Origin: Ruminococcaceae bacterium BL-4 | GTDB lineage: Bacteria > Bacillota > Clostridia > Oscillospirales > Acutalibacteraceae | Assembly: GCA_902809935.1 (NCBI GenBank) | Contig: LR778134.1 | Coordinates: 744,001-808,000, forward strand | Direction: 5' to 3' | Length of the DNA: 64,000 bases | Shown: one piece after another, positions 11,621 to 20,416 of the stretch | Position numbering within the stretch: the stretch's first letter is position 1 | Layout: each line of letters begins with the position of its first letter | Notes under the pieces: model-generated | The model's input: only the letters and a program-made list of their open reading frames with translations | What the model was told of the DNA's origin: nothing | The model's database searches: none | Position numbers and translations under genes: made by a program

Positions 11621-11651
11621 GTATTGCACATTTTTGTATCGGAGTGACCAG

Positions 11652-12017
11652 ATGGACTGTTTTGTTTCGATAAAAGAAAATCGTGATTTCCGCCGGATCT
11701 ATGGTCGTGGAAAAAGTCTTGTAAGTCCACTGGTGGTAATCTATCTCAGAAAGAATCGTTTAAAAACCTGTCGGGTTGGGATTACGACCAGTAAAAAGAT
11801 TGGTAATGCAGTCATGCGAAATCGTTCGCGCAGAATCATTCGGGCGGCTCTGCGGGAAGTTCTGCCAAAAATAGAGGGCAGTTATGATATGATTGTGGTG
11901 GCCCGTAGCCGTACCCCATTTGTAAAAAGTACAGATGTAAAAAAGAAAATAGAAATGCTTTTTCAAAAATCCGGAATTTTAAAACACGAAGAAAAAAAAG
12001 AGATTGGAAATAATTAG
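11652..12017 (+). CDS. rnpA: Ribonuclease P protein component
   Basis: Protein cofactor of RNase P, which trims the 5' ends of tRNA precursors. 121 residues from the ATG giving [17 protein letters not shown], with GGAGTG just upstream; an earlier in-frame ATG (11616) overlaps the hairpin and has no ribosome site. The signature RNR region appears as [19 protein letters not shown]. Length and position between rpmH and yidD are standard. Confidence 0.95.
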   Translation: MDCFVSIKENRDFRRIYGRGKSLVSPLVVIYLRKNRLKTCRVGITTSKKIGNAVMRNRSRRIIRAALREVLPKIEGSYDMIVVARSRTPFVKSTDVKKKIEMLFQKSGILKHEEKKEIGNN

Positions 12018-12031
12018 GGAGATTCCAGAGA

Positions 12032-12262
12032 ATGGTAAAAAAGCTTTTTTTAAAGCTCATTGAATTTTATCAAAAAGTAATTTCTCCGCGGCATCCACCT
12101 TGCTGCAAGTATATTCCAACCTGTTCTGCCTATGCAAAAGAGGCGATCGAGCGTTTTGGAGCCTTAAAAGGAGGCTTACTTGCAATATGGAGAATTTTAC
12201 GATGTAATCCGTTCAGCCGGGGCGGATATGATCCTGTTCCGGAAAAAAAGCAAATCAAATGA
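12032..12262 (+). CDS. yidD: Membrane protein insertion efficiency factor YidD
   Basis: 76-residue amphipathic membrane-associated protein that aids YidC-dependent insertion. The family core is visible: [35 protein letters not shown] and [14 protein letters not shown]. It starts 14 bases after rnpA and ends just before yidC, the normal arrangement. Confidence 0.93.
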   Translation: MVKKLFLKLIEFYQKVISPRHPPCCKYIPTCSAYAKEAIERFGALKGGLLAIWRILRCNPFSRGGYDPVPEKKQIK

Positions 12263-12276
12263 GGAGACCAAAAAAT

Positions 12277-13401
12277 ATGATCCAGATTTTTAGTTCAATT
12301 GGTAGCGTCTTTGGATATGTGCTGTGGTTTTTGTTTTCGCTGGTAAAAAACTTTGGTGTTGCAATTATTCTATTTACTATTTTGGTATTTGCAATCCAGA
12401 TTCCGTTTTATATTAAACAGCAGCGCAGTTCCGTTGGAATGCAAAAAGTTCAGAAAAAAATGAAGGAACTGCAAAAAATTTATGCCAACGATAAAGCTCG
12501 TTTGGCAGAAGAGCAGCAGAAGCTTTATGAAAAAGAAGGAATCAAACCCGCCGGCGGCTGTTTAACGATGTTGCTGCCGCTATTGATCATGATGGGATTG
12601 TTTTATTCTTTTGCAATGCCTCTTTCTAATACATTGCATATTCAAAGTGATCATATTGCAGAGATTAAGAGCGTTGCAGACCACGTTCCGGGATATCAGC
12701 AATCAGACGCTGGCTTTCTAGGATTAAATCAGTTCTATGGAGAACTGCAGATCGTAAAGAATTATGATAACGTAAAGGGACAGATCTCAACACTGACACC
12801 GGAAGAAACTGAAAAGTTAGATTCTTTTAGTAAAGGATTTTCTTTTCTTGGAATGGATCTTCTAGATTCTCCAACTTCTTCGTCTGACTTTTTTGGACAA
12901 CTCTTCCACAGCAATCTATTTATGATTCCGCTTTTGTGTTTGATTTTACAGGTATGTATGCAGTTTTTCATGAATAAAATGCAGCCCGGAATGCAGCAGC
13001 AAATGGGTTGTATGAAGGCTGCAATGTATGGGATGGCAATTTATATGGCATATCTGGCTGCTGTAATTCCAGCTGGTGTTGGCCTTTATTATATTGCAAA
13101 CTCTCTTCTAAATATTGGACGAATGCTTTTGATGAATAAATATTATTCACCGGAAATTATGAATTCTCATGTAGAAGCTTCCCATCTTGCAAGAATGGAA
13201 CTCAATGAAGCAGAGAAAGAACCGCTTCCTGCCGAAGTTCAGTTACAGCTTGCAGAAAAATTAGAGAGACGCATGGAAGCACAGAAGGCAAGGAAAAAGA
13301 AAACAGCAGCAGGGCGTAAAGATGCGCAGCAGAAAAATTCTTCTGCAAAATTGCCTGCAAAAACAAAAAGTTCCAATGATTATTTAGGAAAAAAGAAATA
13401 A
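12277..13401 (+). CDS. yidC: Membrane protein insertase YidC/SpoIIIJ
   Basis: Inserts and folds membrane proteins, alone or with SecYEG. 374 residues from ATG 12277, which has GAGGAG about 10 bases upstream; an upstream ATG (12259) overlaps yidD. The first helix runs from about residue 5 to 45. The conserved cytoplasmic stretch IQIPFYIKQQRSS holds the catalytic groove arginine. An external loop of about 90 residues is followed by further helices and a Lys-rich tail. There is no lipobox, although many Gram-positive YidC proteins are lipoproteins. The partner gene jag follows. Confidence 0.93.
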   Translation: MIQIFSSIGSVFGYVLWFLFSLVKNFGVAIILFTILVFAIQIPFYIKQQRSSVGMQKVQKKMKELQKIYANDKARLAEEQQKLYEKEGIKPAGGCLTMLLPLLIMMGLFYSFAMPLSNTLHIQSDHIAEIKSVADHVPGYQQSDAGFLGLNQFYGELQIVKNYDNVKGQISTLTPEETEKLDSFSKGFSFLGMDLLDSPTSSSDFFGQLFHSNLFMIPLLCLILQVCMQFFMNKMQPGMQQQMGCMKAAMYGMAIYMAYLAAVIPAGVGLYYIANSLLNIGRMLLMNKYYSPEIMNSHVEASHLARMELNEAEKEPLPAEVQLQLAEKLERRMEAQKARKKKTAAGRKDAQQKNSSAKLPAKTKSSNDYLGKKK

Positions 13402-13458
13402 AGAGAGAAAAGTAGGTATTTTTTGGAATAAAAATGCTCTCAAAAGGAGGAAGCAACG

Positions 13459-14352
13459 ATGAAAGAAGCCATCGGGATTGGAGATACTGTAGAAAAAGCA
13501 AAAGAAGATGCTTATCAGAAACTCGGGGTGGAATCAGACGAAGTCGAGTATGAAGTTCTCGAGCTTCCAATCAAAAAGACGCTTGGTCTTTTTGGAGGAA
13601 ATCCTGCAAAAGTAAGAGCTTATATAGAAGATAATTCAGCAGAAATTGCAAAAAATTATCTTTCTTCGATTTTAAATGCGATGGGTTTAGATGAGGTCGA
13701 AATCAAAGCAGAATCGCAGGAAAATGGTGCGATGTTAACGATTACCGGAGAAGATATTGGATTTATTATCGGTCATCGTGGAGAAACTTTGGATGCCCTG
13801 CAGTATTTGAGCGGCCTTGTTGTCAATCATAAACGAGATGATTATTTTCGTATTACGCTGGATATTGGAAATTATCGCGAAAAACGCCGTGAAACATTAG
13901 AAGCACTCGGAAAGAAAATGGCAGGAAAATCACTTAAGTACGGTCGTAATTTTCCGTTGGAGCCAATGAATCCTTATGAGCGCAGGATTATTCATACCGC
14001 TGTTTCTGAAGTAGAAGGAGCAAAAAGCTGGAGTGAAGGACAAGATCTTGCCCGTCATGTTGTAATTGGTCCGGAAGCCGGAGAACGTCCGGTAAATTAT
14101 AGGAATAATAATAGACGTCCTTACAATAATAATCGCAGCGGCGGATTTCAAGGGCAGAATAGGCCATACCAAAATAATCGCTATCCTGTAAAAACAAATC
14201 ATTCTGCACCGGTTTATGGCAGAATTGATCGTTCTCCAGAAGAAAAGCCCGCTTTTCATTCTCCAAAACCAGAGCAGAGAACAGCTTCTGCAGAGGCAAA
14301 AACACCATTTCTTTATGGCAGAATTGATGTCAAAAAAGAGAAGGAAGAATAA
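13459..14352 (+). CDS. jag: RNA-binding protein Jag/KhpB
   Basis: SpoIIIJ-associated RNA-binding protein linked to cell elongation and division in Firmicutes. 297 residues: a Jag-N domain (about 1-52, MKEAIGIGDTVEKAKEDAYQ), a KH domain with GFIIGHRGETLDALQYL, then an R3H domain (NPYERRIIHTAVSEVEG). Unusually, about 90 further residues follow: an Asn/Arg/Tyr-rich low-complexity stretch and two copies of YGRID (near residues 252 and 287). GGAGG precedes the start. A terminator follows. Confidence 0.93.
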   Translation: MKEAIGIGDTVEKAKEDAYQKLGVESDEVEYEVLELPIKKTLGLFGGNPAKVRAYIEDNSAEIAKNYLSSILNAMGLDEVEIKAESQENGAMLTITGEDIGFIIGHRGETLDALQYLSGLVVNHKRDDYFRITLDIGNYREKRRETLEALGKKMAGKSLKYGRNFPLEPMNPYERRIIHTAVSEVEGAKSWSEGQDLARHVVIGPEAGERPVNYRNNNRRPYNNNRSGGFQGQNRPYQNNRYPVKTNHSAPVYGRIDRSPEEKPAFHSPKPEQRTASAEAKTPFLYGRIDVKKEKEE

Positions 14353-14396
14353 AAAACCATTGCCGCAGAGATCGTGCATGGATGCATAAAAAAATC

Positions 14397-14438
14397 GGGG
14401 AGGCGTCCGCGTTTAGATCGCGGCGTCTCCCCTTTTAT
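14397..14438 (+). terminator. Terminator after jag
   Basis: A GC-rich stem (GGGGAG... pairing with ...CTCCCC) followed by CCTTTTATTT. It ends the rpmH-jag transcript. Confidence 0.75.
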
Positions 14439-14470
14439 TTGATGATTTCAAAAAGGAGTCGCTTTTTTAT

Positions 14471-15832
14471 ATGAGAACCATTGCCGCAATCAGTACACCA
14501 CCTGGAGAAGGTGGAATTGGAATCGTAAGAATTTCTGGAGCTGATGCTCAAAAAATCGCCGATCGGGTTTTTCATTCCGTTTCGGGTAAAAAAATAGAAT
14601 CTTTGTCTGGATATACTTCCCTATTTGGGACTGTTTCTGATGGAAAAGAAACATTTGATCAATGTGTTGCTTCCAATTTTCGGGCTCCAAAAAGCTATAC
14701 GGGCGAAAATGTAGTGGAACTTTCTTGTCATGGGGGCCCATTTCTTTTGAGAAAACTGCTCTCTGCCTGTTATGCGGCAGGAGCATGTCCGGCGGAACCA
14801 GGAGAGTTCACAAAGCAGGCTTTTCTAAATGGAAAAATGGATTTAACGCAGGCAGAATCCGTTATGGAAATGATTGGTGCGAAAAGTGAAGGAGCTGCTC
14901 GTGCTGCCCGTGCAGGGCAATCCGGAAAGCTTCATGAATCGATTTGCAAAGTGAAAGACGAATTGATGGATGCAACCTCTCATTTGGCAGCTTGGGCGGA
15001 TTATCCCGATGATGATGTGCCCCAGGTAGATAATGAAGTACTGAAAAAACAACTTTCTGACAGTACGAGCCGTCTGCAAAAACTTTATGATGGGTTTGGA
15101 GCAGGTAAAGTTCTCTGCGATGGGGTTGATACAGTCATTGTAGGACGTCCTAACGTTGGAAAGAGTACATTGATGAATTTACTCTCTGGAACGCAAAAAA
15201 GCATTGTGACGGCTTTTGCGGGGACAACAAGAGATATTGTAGAAGATACCATCTCCCTGGGCGGAATTCCGCTTCACCTTGCAGATACCGCCGGCTTGCG
15301 AGAAAGCACTGATCCCATTGAACAGATCGGTGTTGAACGGACAAGGGAACGTCTAAATCATGCACAGCTGATTCTTGCGGTCTTTGATTCTTCCGAATTA
15401 ATTACGGAAGAAGATCAAAAGCTTTTGCAGTCGATTGGAAATGTTCCGGCAGTTGCAGTGATTAATAAGGCGGATTTGCAAAATAAATTAGACGAAGAGT
15501 ATATTAATAAGTATATTAAACAAAAAGTATATATATCGGCATTAAAAGGTGAGGGAATAGAAGCGCTGACGGATGCTATTAAAACGATTTTTCACACAGG
15601 AGAGATTGATCCTTCGGCAGGGATTCTATTTACGGAACGTCAAAAAGATGTGATTCGGCGGGCATTGGAATGTTCAAAAGAAGCGCGGGATGCATTTTTA
15701 AGAGGAATGACGCTGGATGCGGTTACAGTTAGTGTGGAAGGAGCGCTTTCTGCACTTTTGGAATTTACCGGAGAGAGAGTAACCGATGCGGTCGTGGAGG
15801 AAGTTTTTAAAAACTTCTGCGTAGGCAAATAG
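14471..15832 (+). CDS. mnmE: tRNA modification GTPase MnmE
   Basis: With MnmG it builds the cmnm5 group at wobble uridine 34 of certain tRNAs. 453 residues: N-terminal folate-binding domain (TIAAISTPPGEGGIGIVRIS), helical domain split around a G domain (P-loop GRPNVGKST, switch DTAGLRES, specificity NKAD), and the C-terminal CxGK active site in FKNFCVGK at the very end. mnmG follows after 50 bases. Confidence 0.96.
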   Translation: MRTIAAISTPPGEGGIGIVRISGADAQKIADRVFHSVSGKKIESLSGYTSLFGTVSDGKETFDQCVASNFRAPKSYTGENVVELSCHGGPFLLRKLLSACYAAGACPAEPGEFTKQAFLNGKMDLTQAESVMEMIGAKSEGAARAARAGQSGKLHESICKVKDELMDATSHLAAWADYPDDDVPQVDNEVLKKQLSDSTSRLQKLYDGFGAGKVLCDGVDTVIVGRPNVGKSTLMNLLSGTQKSIVTAFAGTTRDIVEDTISLGGIPLHLADTAGLRESTDPIEQIGVERTRERLNHAQLILAVFDSSELITEEDQKLLQSIGNVPAVAVINKADLQNKLDEEYINKYIKQKVYISALKGEGIEALTDAIKTIFHTGEIDPSAGILFTERQKDVIRRALECSKEARDAFLRGMTLDAVTVSVEGALSALLEFTGERVTDAVVEEVFKNFCVGK

Positions 15833-15882
15833 TTTTCAACTTAAAATATGGACAATGTGGAAAATTATAAGGGAGACAGAAC

Positions 15883-17781
15883 ATGGGAACTGAGTATGAA
15901 GCGGAAAATTGTGAGGTTGCGGTTATCGGTGCAGGACATGCCGGAATAGAGGCAGGGCTTGCCAGTGCGCGGCTTGGCGCGAAGACGATTGTTTTTACGA
16001 TTAATCTGGATGCGGTTGGAAATTGTCCCTGTAATCCTTGTATTGGGGGAACAGCGAAAGGACACCTTGTAAGAGAAATTGATGCGCTGGGCGGTGAAAT
16101 GGGAAAAACAGCGGATCAAACATTTTTGCAGAGCCGTATGTTGAATTTAGGAAAAGGGCCGGCTGTGCATTCTCTGCGGTGCCAAATTGACCGTCGGGAG
16201 TATTCCAAAGTAATGAAGCATAAGCTGGAATTACAGGATGGATTGGAGCTTAAGCAGGCCGAAGTAACGGAATTAACGAAAGAAGACGACGGCTGGAAAC
16301 TGGTTACTCGGATGGGAGCTGTCTATCACACAAAAGCGGTAGTGATTGCGACAGGAACTTTTCTCGGAGGAAAAATTTATGTAGGAGACGTCAGTTATAA
16401 AAGTGGGCCGGATGGAATGTTTCCTGCAAGTTTTCTCACGCAGAGTCTTGTAAAATTGGGTCTTCGTCTGCGTCGTTTTAAAACTGGAACGCCGGCGCGG
16501 GTGAAGCGAGGATCGATTGATTTTACAGGTCTTGAAGAACAATGCGGAGATGAACCGGTTGTTCCATTTTCTTATGATACGCTTGTTCCGGGAAAAAATA
16601 AGGCAGTATGTCATGTTTCGTGGACAAATGATCGTACAAAAGAGATCATTCTCAAAAATATTGGGCGCAGTCCCCTTTACGCAGGAAAAATTGAAGGAAT
16701 TGGGCCGCGGTACTGTCCTAGTATTGAAGATAAAATTATGCGTTTTAAAGACAAGCCGCGTCATCAGCTTTTTATTGAACCATGTGGAATGGATACAGAA
16801 GAAATGTATTTGCAGGGCATGAGTTCTTCTTTACCGGAAGATGTGCAGCTGGCGTTTTACCATACGATTAAAGGCTTGGAACATGTACAGATCATGCGAT
16901 TTGCCTATGCAATTGAATATGATTGCGTAGATCCTCTGCAAATGGAAAATACATTGGAATTTACAGATTTTCCAGGTCTTTATGGAGCCGGACAGTTTAA
17001 TGGATCTTCGGGATATGAAGAAGCTGCCGCACAGGGAATCGTTGCAGGAATTAATGCAGCATTAAAAGTGAAAAATCGTCCGCCGATGATTCTTGACAGA
17101 GCGAGTTCTTATATTGGAACATTAGTAGATGATTTGGTGACAAAAGGGGTAATGGACCCTTACCGCATGATGACTTCCCGCAGTGAATATCGTTTGGTAC
17201 TGCGGCAGGATAATGCAGATGAGCGTCTGACCCCGATTGGAAGAAAAATCGGTTTGATTTCAGATGAGCGCTGGGAACGTTTTCTCAAAAAGGAAGAACA
17301 GAAAAAAGAGGAAAGAACGCGTGCAGAAAAGACTATTCTATCGCCATCGGAGGCACTAAATCAGCTTCTTGTTTCACGTGGAACAACGCCGATTTCCAGC
17401 GGTGTAAGACTTTCTGATCTGTTAAAACGGCCGGAGCTTTCTTATAAAGCTTTGGAGCCTATCGATACCACTCGTCCCGATTTTCCAGAGGCAATTTTTG
17501 AGAATGTAGAGATTGAATTAAAATATGAAGGATATATTCGCCGCCAGAAATCAGAGATTGAAGAGATGCGCCGATTAGAAGGAAAACAGCTTCCAAAGGG
17601 GACAGACTATCAAACAATTACAGGGCTGCGCTCGGAGGCACAGGAAAAGCTGAATTGTGTGCGTCCTGCCAATATTGGGCAGGCAAGTCGAATTTCGGGA
17701 GTCAGCCCTGCCGATATCAGTGTACTTTTAATTTGGCTGCAGAAGGAAAGTAGAAAGGAACAAATCAATGGAGAACATTGA
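15883..17781 (+). CDS. mnmG: tRNA U34 carboxymethylaminomethyl synthase MnmG
   Basis: FAD and NADH-using partner of MnmE. 632 residues, standard length. The FAD site is VIGAGHAGIEAGLASARLGA, followed by the family's NPCIGGTAKGHLVREIDALGG. The C-terminal helical domain ends with RPANIGQASRISGVSPADIS. GGGAG precedes the ATG. The coding sequence also contains a parS-type 16-mer at 17370-17385. It overlaps rsmG by 14 bases. Confidence 0.96.
   Translation: MGTEYEAENCEVAVIGAGHAGIEAGLASARLGAKTIVFTINLDAVGNCPCNPCIGGTAKGHLVREIDALGGEMGKTADQTFLQSRMLNLGKGPAVHSLRCQIDRREYSKVMKHKLELQDGLELKQAEVTELTKEDDGWKLVTRMGAVYHTKAVVIATGTFLGGKIYVGDVSYKSGPDGMFPASFLTQSLVKLGLRLRRFKTGTPARVKRGSIDFTGLEEQCGDEPVVPFSYDTLVPGKNKAVCHVSWTNDRTKEIILKNIGRSPLYAGKIEGIGPRYCPSIEDKIMRFKDKPRHQLFIEPCGMDTEEMYLQGMSSSLPEDVQLAFYHTIKGLEHVQIMRFAYAIEYDCVDPLQMENTLEFTDFPGLYGAGQFNGSSGYEEAAAQGIVAGINAALKVKNRPPMILDRASSYIGTLVDDLVTKGVMDPYRMMTSRSEYRLVLRQDNADERLTPIGRKIGLISDERWERFLKKEEQKKEERTRAEKTILSPSEALNQLLVSRGTTPISSGVRLSDLLKRPELSYKALEPIDTTRPDFPEAIFENVEIELKYEGYIRRQKSEIEEMRRLEGKQLPKGTDYQTITGLRSEAQEKLNCVRPANIGQASRISGVSPADISVLLIWLQKESRKEQINGEH
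17370..17385 (-). promoter_or_regulatory. parS site inside mnmG
   Basis: TGTTTCACGTGGAACA. Read on the minus strand it is TGTTCCACGTGAAACA, which fits the Bacillus parS consensus TGTTNCACGTGAAACA exactly. It is a binding and loading site for ParB (Spo0J) and SMC, within the origin region where parS sites cluster. Confidence 0.8.
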
Positions 17782-18478
17782 ATCCTATCTGGTTGAGCAA
17801 GCAGAAATCTGCAAAATTAAAATTACCCCCCCATTAGCAGAGGCTTTTCAGATTTATTTGGAGCAACTTCTCGAATGGAATGAAAAAATTAATTTGACGG
17901 CAGTTACTGATCCAAAAGAAGCTGTGATGAAGCATTTTATTGACAGTTTATATCTGACGAAATTTGTCGATTTTTCTGGTAAAAATCTTATTGATATTGG
18001 TTCCGGTGCCGGTTTTCCCGGAATTCCATTAAAACTTTTTGAACCATCCCTTTCGGTTACTTTGCTCGACAGTCTTCAAAAACGCTTGCGTGTGCTAGAT
18101 GATATTTGCCAAAGACTGCAAATTGAAACAAAACAGATTCATGGCAGAGCAGAAGAATGCGGACAAAATTTAGAACTGCGCGGAAAATTTGATTTTGTTT
18201 CTGCGCGAGCTGTAGCTCAGCTCCCCCTTCTTTGCGAGTATTGTTTGCCATTTTTAAAACGGGGCGGCCTTTTTTGCGCGATGAAAGGGCCGCAGCCTCA
18301 AAAGGAGATTGAGGCTGCCCAACATGCTTTAAAAGAGCTTGGCGCAGAAGTTGAAGCAGTCAAAAAATATTCTTTGCCGGATGGCGAAGGCCGAAGTTTA
18401 ATTTTAATTCGGCAAAAACAATTCATGCCGAAAAAATATCCACGTCCGGGTGGAAAAATAAAAAAGCAACCTTTATAA
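17768..18478 (+). CDS. rsmG: 16S rRNA (guanine-N7) methyltransferase RsmG
   Basis: Methylates G527 (E. coli numbering) of 16S rRNA using S-adenosylmethionine; loss gives low-level streptomycin resistance in other bacteria. 236 residues. The SAM motif is LIDIGSGAGFPGIPLKL, followed by LLDSLQKR and FDFVSARAVAQL. The preceding helix NEKINLTAVTDPKEAVMKHF is typical. It starts inside the end of mnmG, so translation is coupled. A strong terminator follows. Confidence 0.95.
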   Translation: MENIESYLVEQAEICKIKITPPLAEAFQIYLEQLLEWNEKINLTAVTDPKEAVMKHFIDSLYLTKFVDFSGKNLIDIGSGAGFPGIPLKLFEPSLSVTLLDSLQKRLRVLDDICQRLQIETKQIHGRAEECGQNLELRGKFDFVSARAVAQLPLLCEYCLPFLKRGGLFCAMKGPQPQKEIEAAQHALKELGAEVEAVKKYSLPDGEGRSLILIRQKQFMPKKYPRPGGKIKKQPL

Positions 18479-18484
18479 AGGCAT

Positions 18485-18538
18485 AAAAAAGGCCTACTTT
18501 TTCTTTGTAAAATGCAGAGAAAGAGTAGGCTTTTTTTA
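18485..18538 (+). terminator. Terminator after rsmG
   Basis: A long stem of GGCCTACTTTTTCTTTG against AGAGAAAGAGTAGGC, then seven T. It separates mnmE-mnmG-rsmG from noc. Confidence 0.85.
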
Positions 18539-18642
18539 TTGAAAATTTTTCTAAATCTTTTTAAAATTGTTCGCAGAAAGTGACAAAATCTTTTGCTTTT
18601 TATATGGTATTCTATGGACAAGGCGGGAGGGAAAGATCACAA

Positions 18643-19431
18643 ATGCGTCAGAAAATTTTAGAACTGAATATTGACGCGATTCATCCGAATCCCTCTCAGC
18701 CAAGAAAATTTTTCGGAGAAGAAGAACTTCGTTCTCTTGCAGAAAGTATCCAGAGAAACGGATTGATTCAGCCAATCGTTGTTCGCAGAACTTTAAAAGG
18801 ATATGAGCTGGTTGCGGGAGAACGGAGGCTTCGTGCTTGCAAAATGGCGGGATTATGGGTAATTCCAGCAGTCCTTTCAGAATATTCTGAAAATGAGAGT
18901 GCAGTTATGGCATTAATCGAGAACTTGCAGCGTTCCAATCTAAATCTATTTGAAGAAGCAGAAGGAATCCGGCGCCTTATGCAGAAAGCAAACTTGACGC
19001 AGGAAGAATGTGCGCAGCGCTTGGGGAAAAGCCAATCGTCTGTGGCAAATAAATTACGGCTGCTGAACCTTTCTCTCGATTTGCGGCAACAAATTATTTC
19101 TGCAGGACTCACAGAGCGCCATGCCAGAGCACTGCTTCGGCTGCCGGAAAAATCCCGTCAAAAAACATTGGACTCCATTTTAAGTCAAAAATTAAATGTC
19201 CAGCAGACGGAGCAAATGGTGGACAAACTTCTAAATCCAAATAAAAAGCAAAAATCTTCCGCACCACGCAGACTTTTAATTATTAAAGATGTGCGGATTT
19301 TTGGAAATACAATTGATCATGCGGTAAAAACATTGCAGAGCGCAGGGGTGCAGGCCGAAGCGTCATGCAGCAAAAAGGAGGATTGCCTCGAATGGGTGAT
19401 CCGAATTACACAAAAAAAACGGCCTGCCTAA
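18643..19431 (+). CDS. noc: Nucleoid occlusion protein Noc (ParB family)
   Basis: ParB-like CTP-dependent DNA-binding protein. 262 residues from the ATG giving MRQKILELNIDAIHPNPSQP, with GGGAGG upstream. It has the ParB nuclease-like domain (GYELVAGERRLRACKMAG and ALIENLQRSNLN) and the HTH (QEECAQRLGKSQSSVANKLRLL). Position between rsmG and parA matches Bacillus noc, which blocks division over the chromosome. I see no Bacillus-type Noc site (ATTTCCCGGGAAAT) in the window, so it may act as a second ParB instead. Confidence 0.8.
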   Translation: MRQKILELNIDAIHPNPSQPRKFFGEEELRSLAESIQRNGLIQPIVVRRTLKGYELVAGERRLRACKMAGLWVIPAVLSEYSENESAVMALIENLQRSNLNLFEEAEGIRRLMQKANLTQEECAQRLGKSQSSVANKLRLLNLSLDLRQQIISAGLTERHARALLRLPEKSRQKTLDSILSQKLNVQQTEQMVDKLLNPNKKQKSSAPRRLLIIKDVRIFGNTIDHAVKTLQSAGVQAEASCSKKEDCLEWVIRITQKKRPA

Positions 19432-19515
19432 AATTAATTACAAGTCATCCATTTCCTTATCATTTTTCCCGCAAGCAGGGGCTCGGTATCAAACACCGGG
19501 TCCCTTTTTGCGCGC

Positions 19516-19531
19516 TGTTTCACGTGAAACA
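19516..19531 (+). promoter_or_regulatory. Perfect parS site between noc and parA
   Basis: TGTTTCACGTGAAACA, a perfect 16-base palindrome identical to the canonical Bacillus parS. It lies 50 bases upstream of the parA -35 box, so it could also help autoregulate parA-parB. Confidence 0.95.
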
Positions 19532-19564
19532 TGTAAAAACATCTGCAGAAAAGGGCAAAGATGG

Positions 19565-19593
19565 TTGTCTCAAAAAGAGAGAAGTGATATAAT
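19565..19593 (+). promoter_or_regulatory. parA-parB promoter
   Basis: TTGTCT (19565-19570) and TATAAT (19588-19593) with a 17-base spacer, 45 bases before the parA start. Confidence 0.75.
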
Positions 19594-19638
19594 AAAAACC
19601 AAGTCCAATTTTAGAAAAATTGGGGGAGGTGGAGCGAA

Positions 19639-20412
19639 ATGGGCAAAATTATTGCAATAGCCAATCAAAAAGGCGGCGTCGGAAAGACCACAACGGCGGT
19701 GAATCTTTCTTCTGCATTGGGATTAGCAGGAAAAAAGACGCTGTTGGTAGATATTGACCCGCAGGGAAATTCATCCAGCGGGGTAGGAATTAATCGCCGC
19801 AGTCTAAAAAAGACAACCTATGAGATGCTGATTGGGCAGGCAACCGCCGCAGAAGTGCTTTTACATACGGCATTTGAAAATCTTGATATTCTGCCAAGCA
19901 GTCTCGATTTAGCGGCTGCAGAGCTGGAGTTAGTGGAGCAGGCGCATCGAGAATCAATCCTCCGTCTTGATTTAGCGCCTTTGCGCGAAAAATATGATAT
20001 GATTTTAATTGATTGCCCCCCATCTCTCGGAATTATTACAACCAATGCCCTTTGTGCTGCCGACTCTATTTTAATGCCCATTCAATGCGAATATTATGCC
20101 TTAGAGGGGTTAAGCCAACTGATGAACAGCGTAAAACGCGTAAAACGGCTTTATAATTCGCATTTGGAAATTGAAGGAGTCCTTTTGACCATGTATGACG
20201 GCAGACTGAATCTGACACAGCAGGTGGTCGGGGAAGTAAAAAAATATTTTCCAAAGAAAGTGTTTGCAGCAGTCATTCCAAGAACCGTGCGGCTTTCAGA
20301 AGCACCGAGCTTTGGAAAACCAATTCAATATTTTGATAAGAGCAATAAAGGTGCGCTGGCCTATAATGAATTAGGAAAAGAAATTATAGAAAGAGCAGCA
20401 GAGGAGGGGTAA
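19639..20412 (+). CDS. parA: Chromosome partitioning ATPase ParA/Soj
   Basis: Deviant Walker ATPase acting with ParB in origin segregation; Soj also controls DnaA in Bacillus. 257 residues. The deviant Walker A is NQKGGVGKTTTAVN, the A' region is LLVDIDPQGNSSSG and the Walker B region is MILIDCPPSLG. ATG follows GGGAGGTGGAGC. It overlaps no gene and leads parB by 4 bases. Confidence 0.96.
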   Translation: MGKIIAIANQKGGVGKTTTAVNLSSALGLAGKKTLLVDIDPQGNSSSGVGINRRSLKKTTYEMLIGQATAAEVLLHTAFENLDILPSSLDLAAAELELVEQAHRESILRLDLAPLREKYDMILIDCPPSLGIITTNALCAADSILMPIQCEYYALEGLSQLMNSVKRVKRLYNSHLEIEGVLLTMYDGRLNLTQQVVGEVKKYFPKKVFAAVIPRTVRLSEAPSFGKPIQYFDKSNKGALAYNELGKEIIERAAEEG

Positions 20413-20416
20413 AGGA

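Noticed and set aside
18643-19431. A duplicated parB
   Set aside because: Position between rsmG and parA and its shorter form fit noc; the true parB follows parA.
19365-19592. 75-codon open frame across the noc-parA gap
   Set aside because: It overlaps the noc end, the parS site and the parA promoter; no ribosome site.
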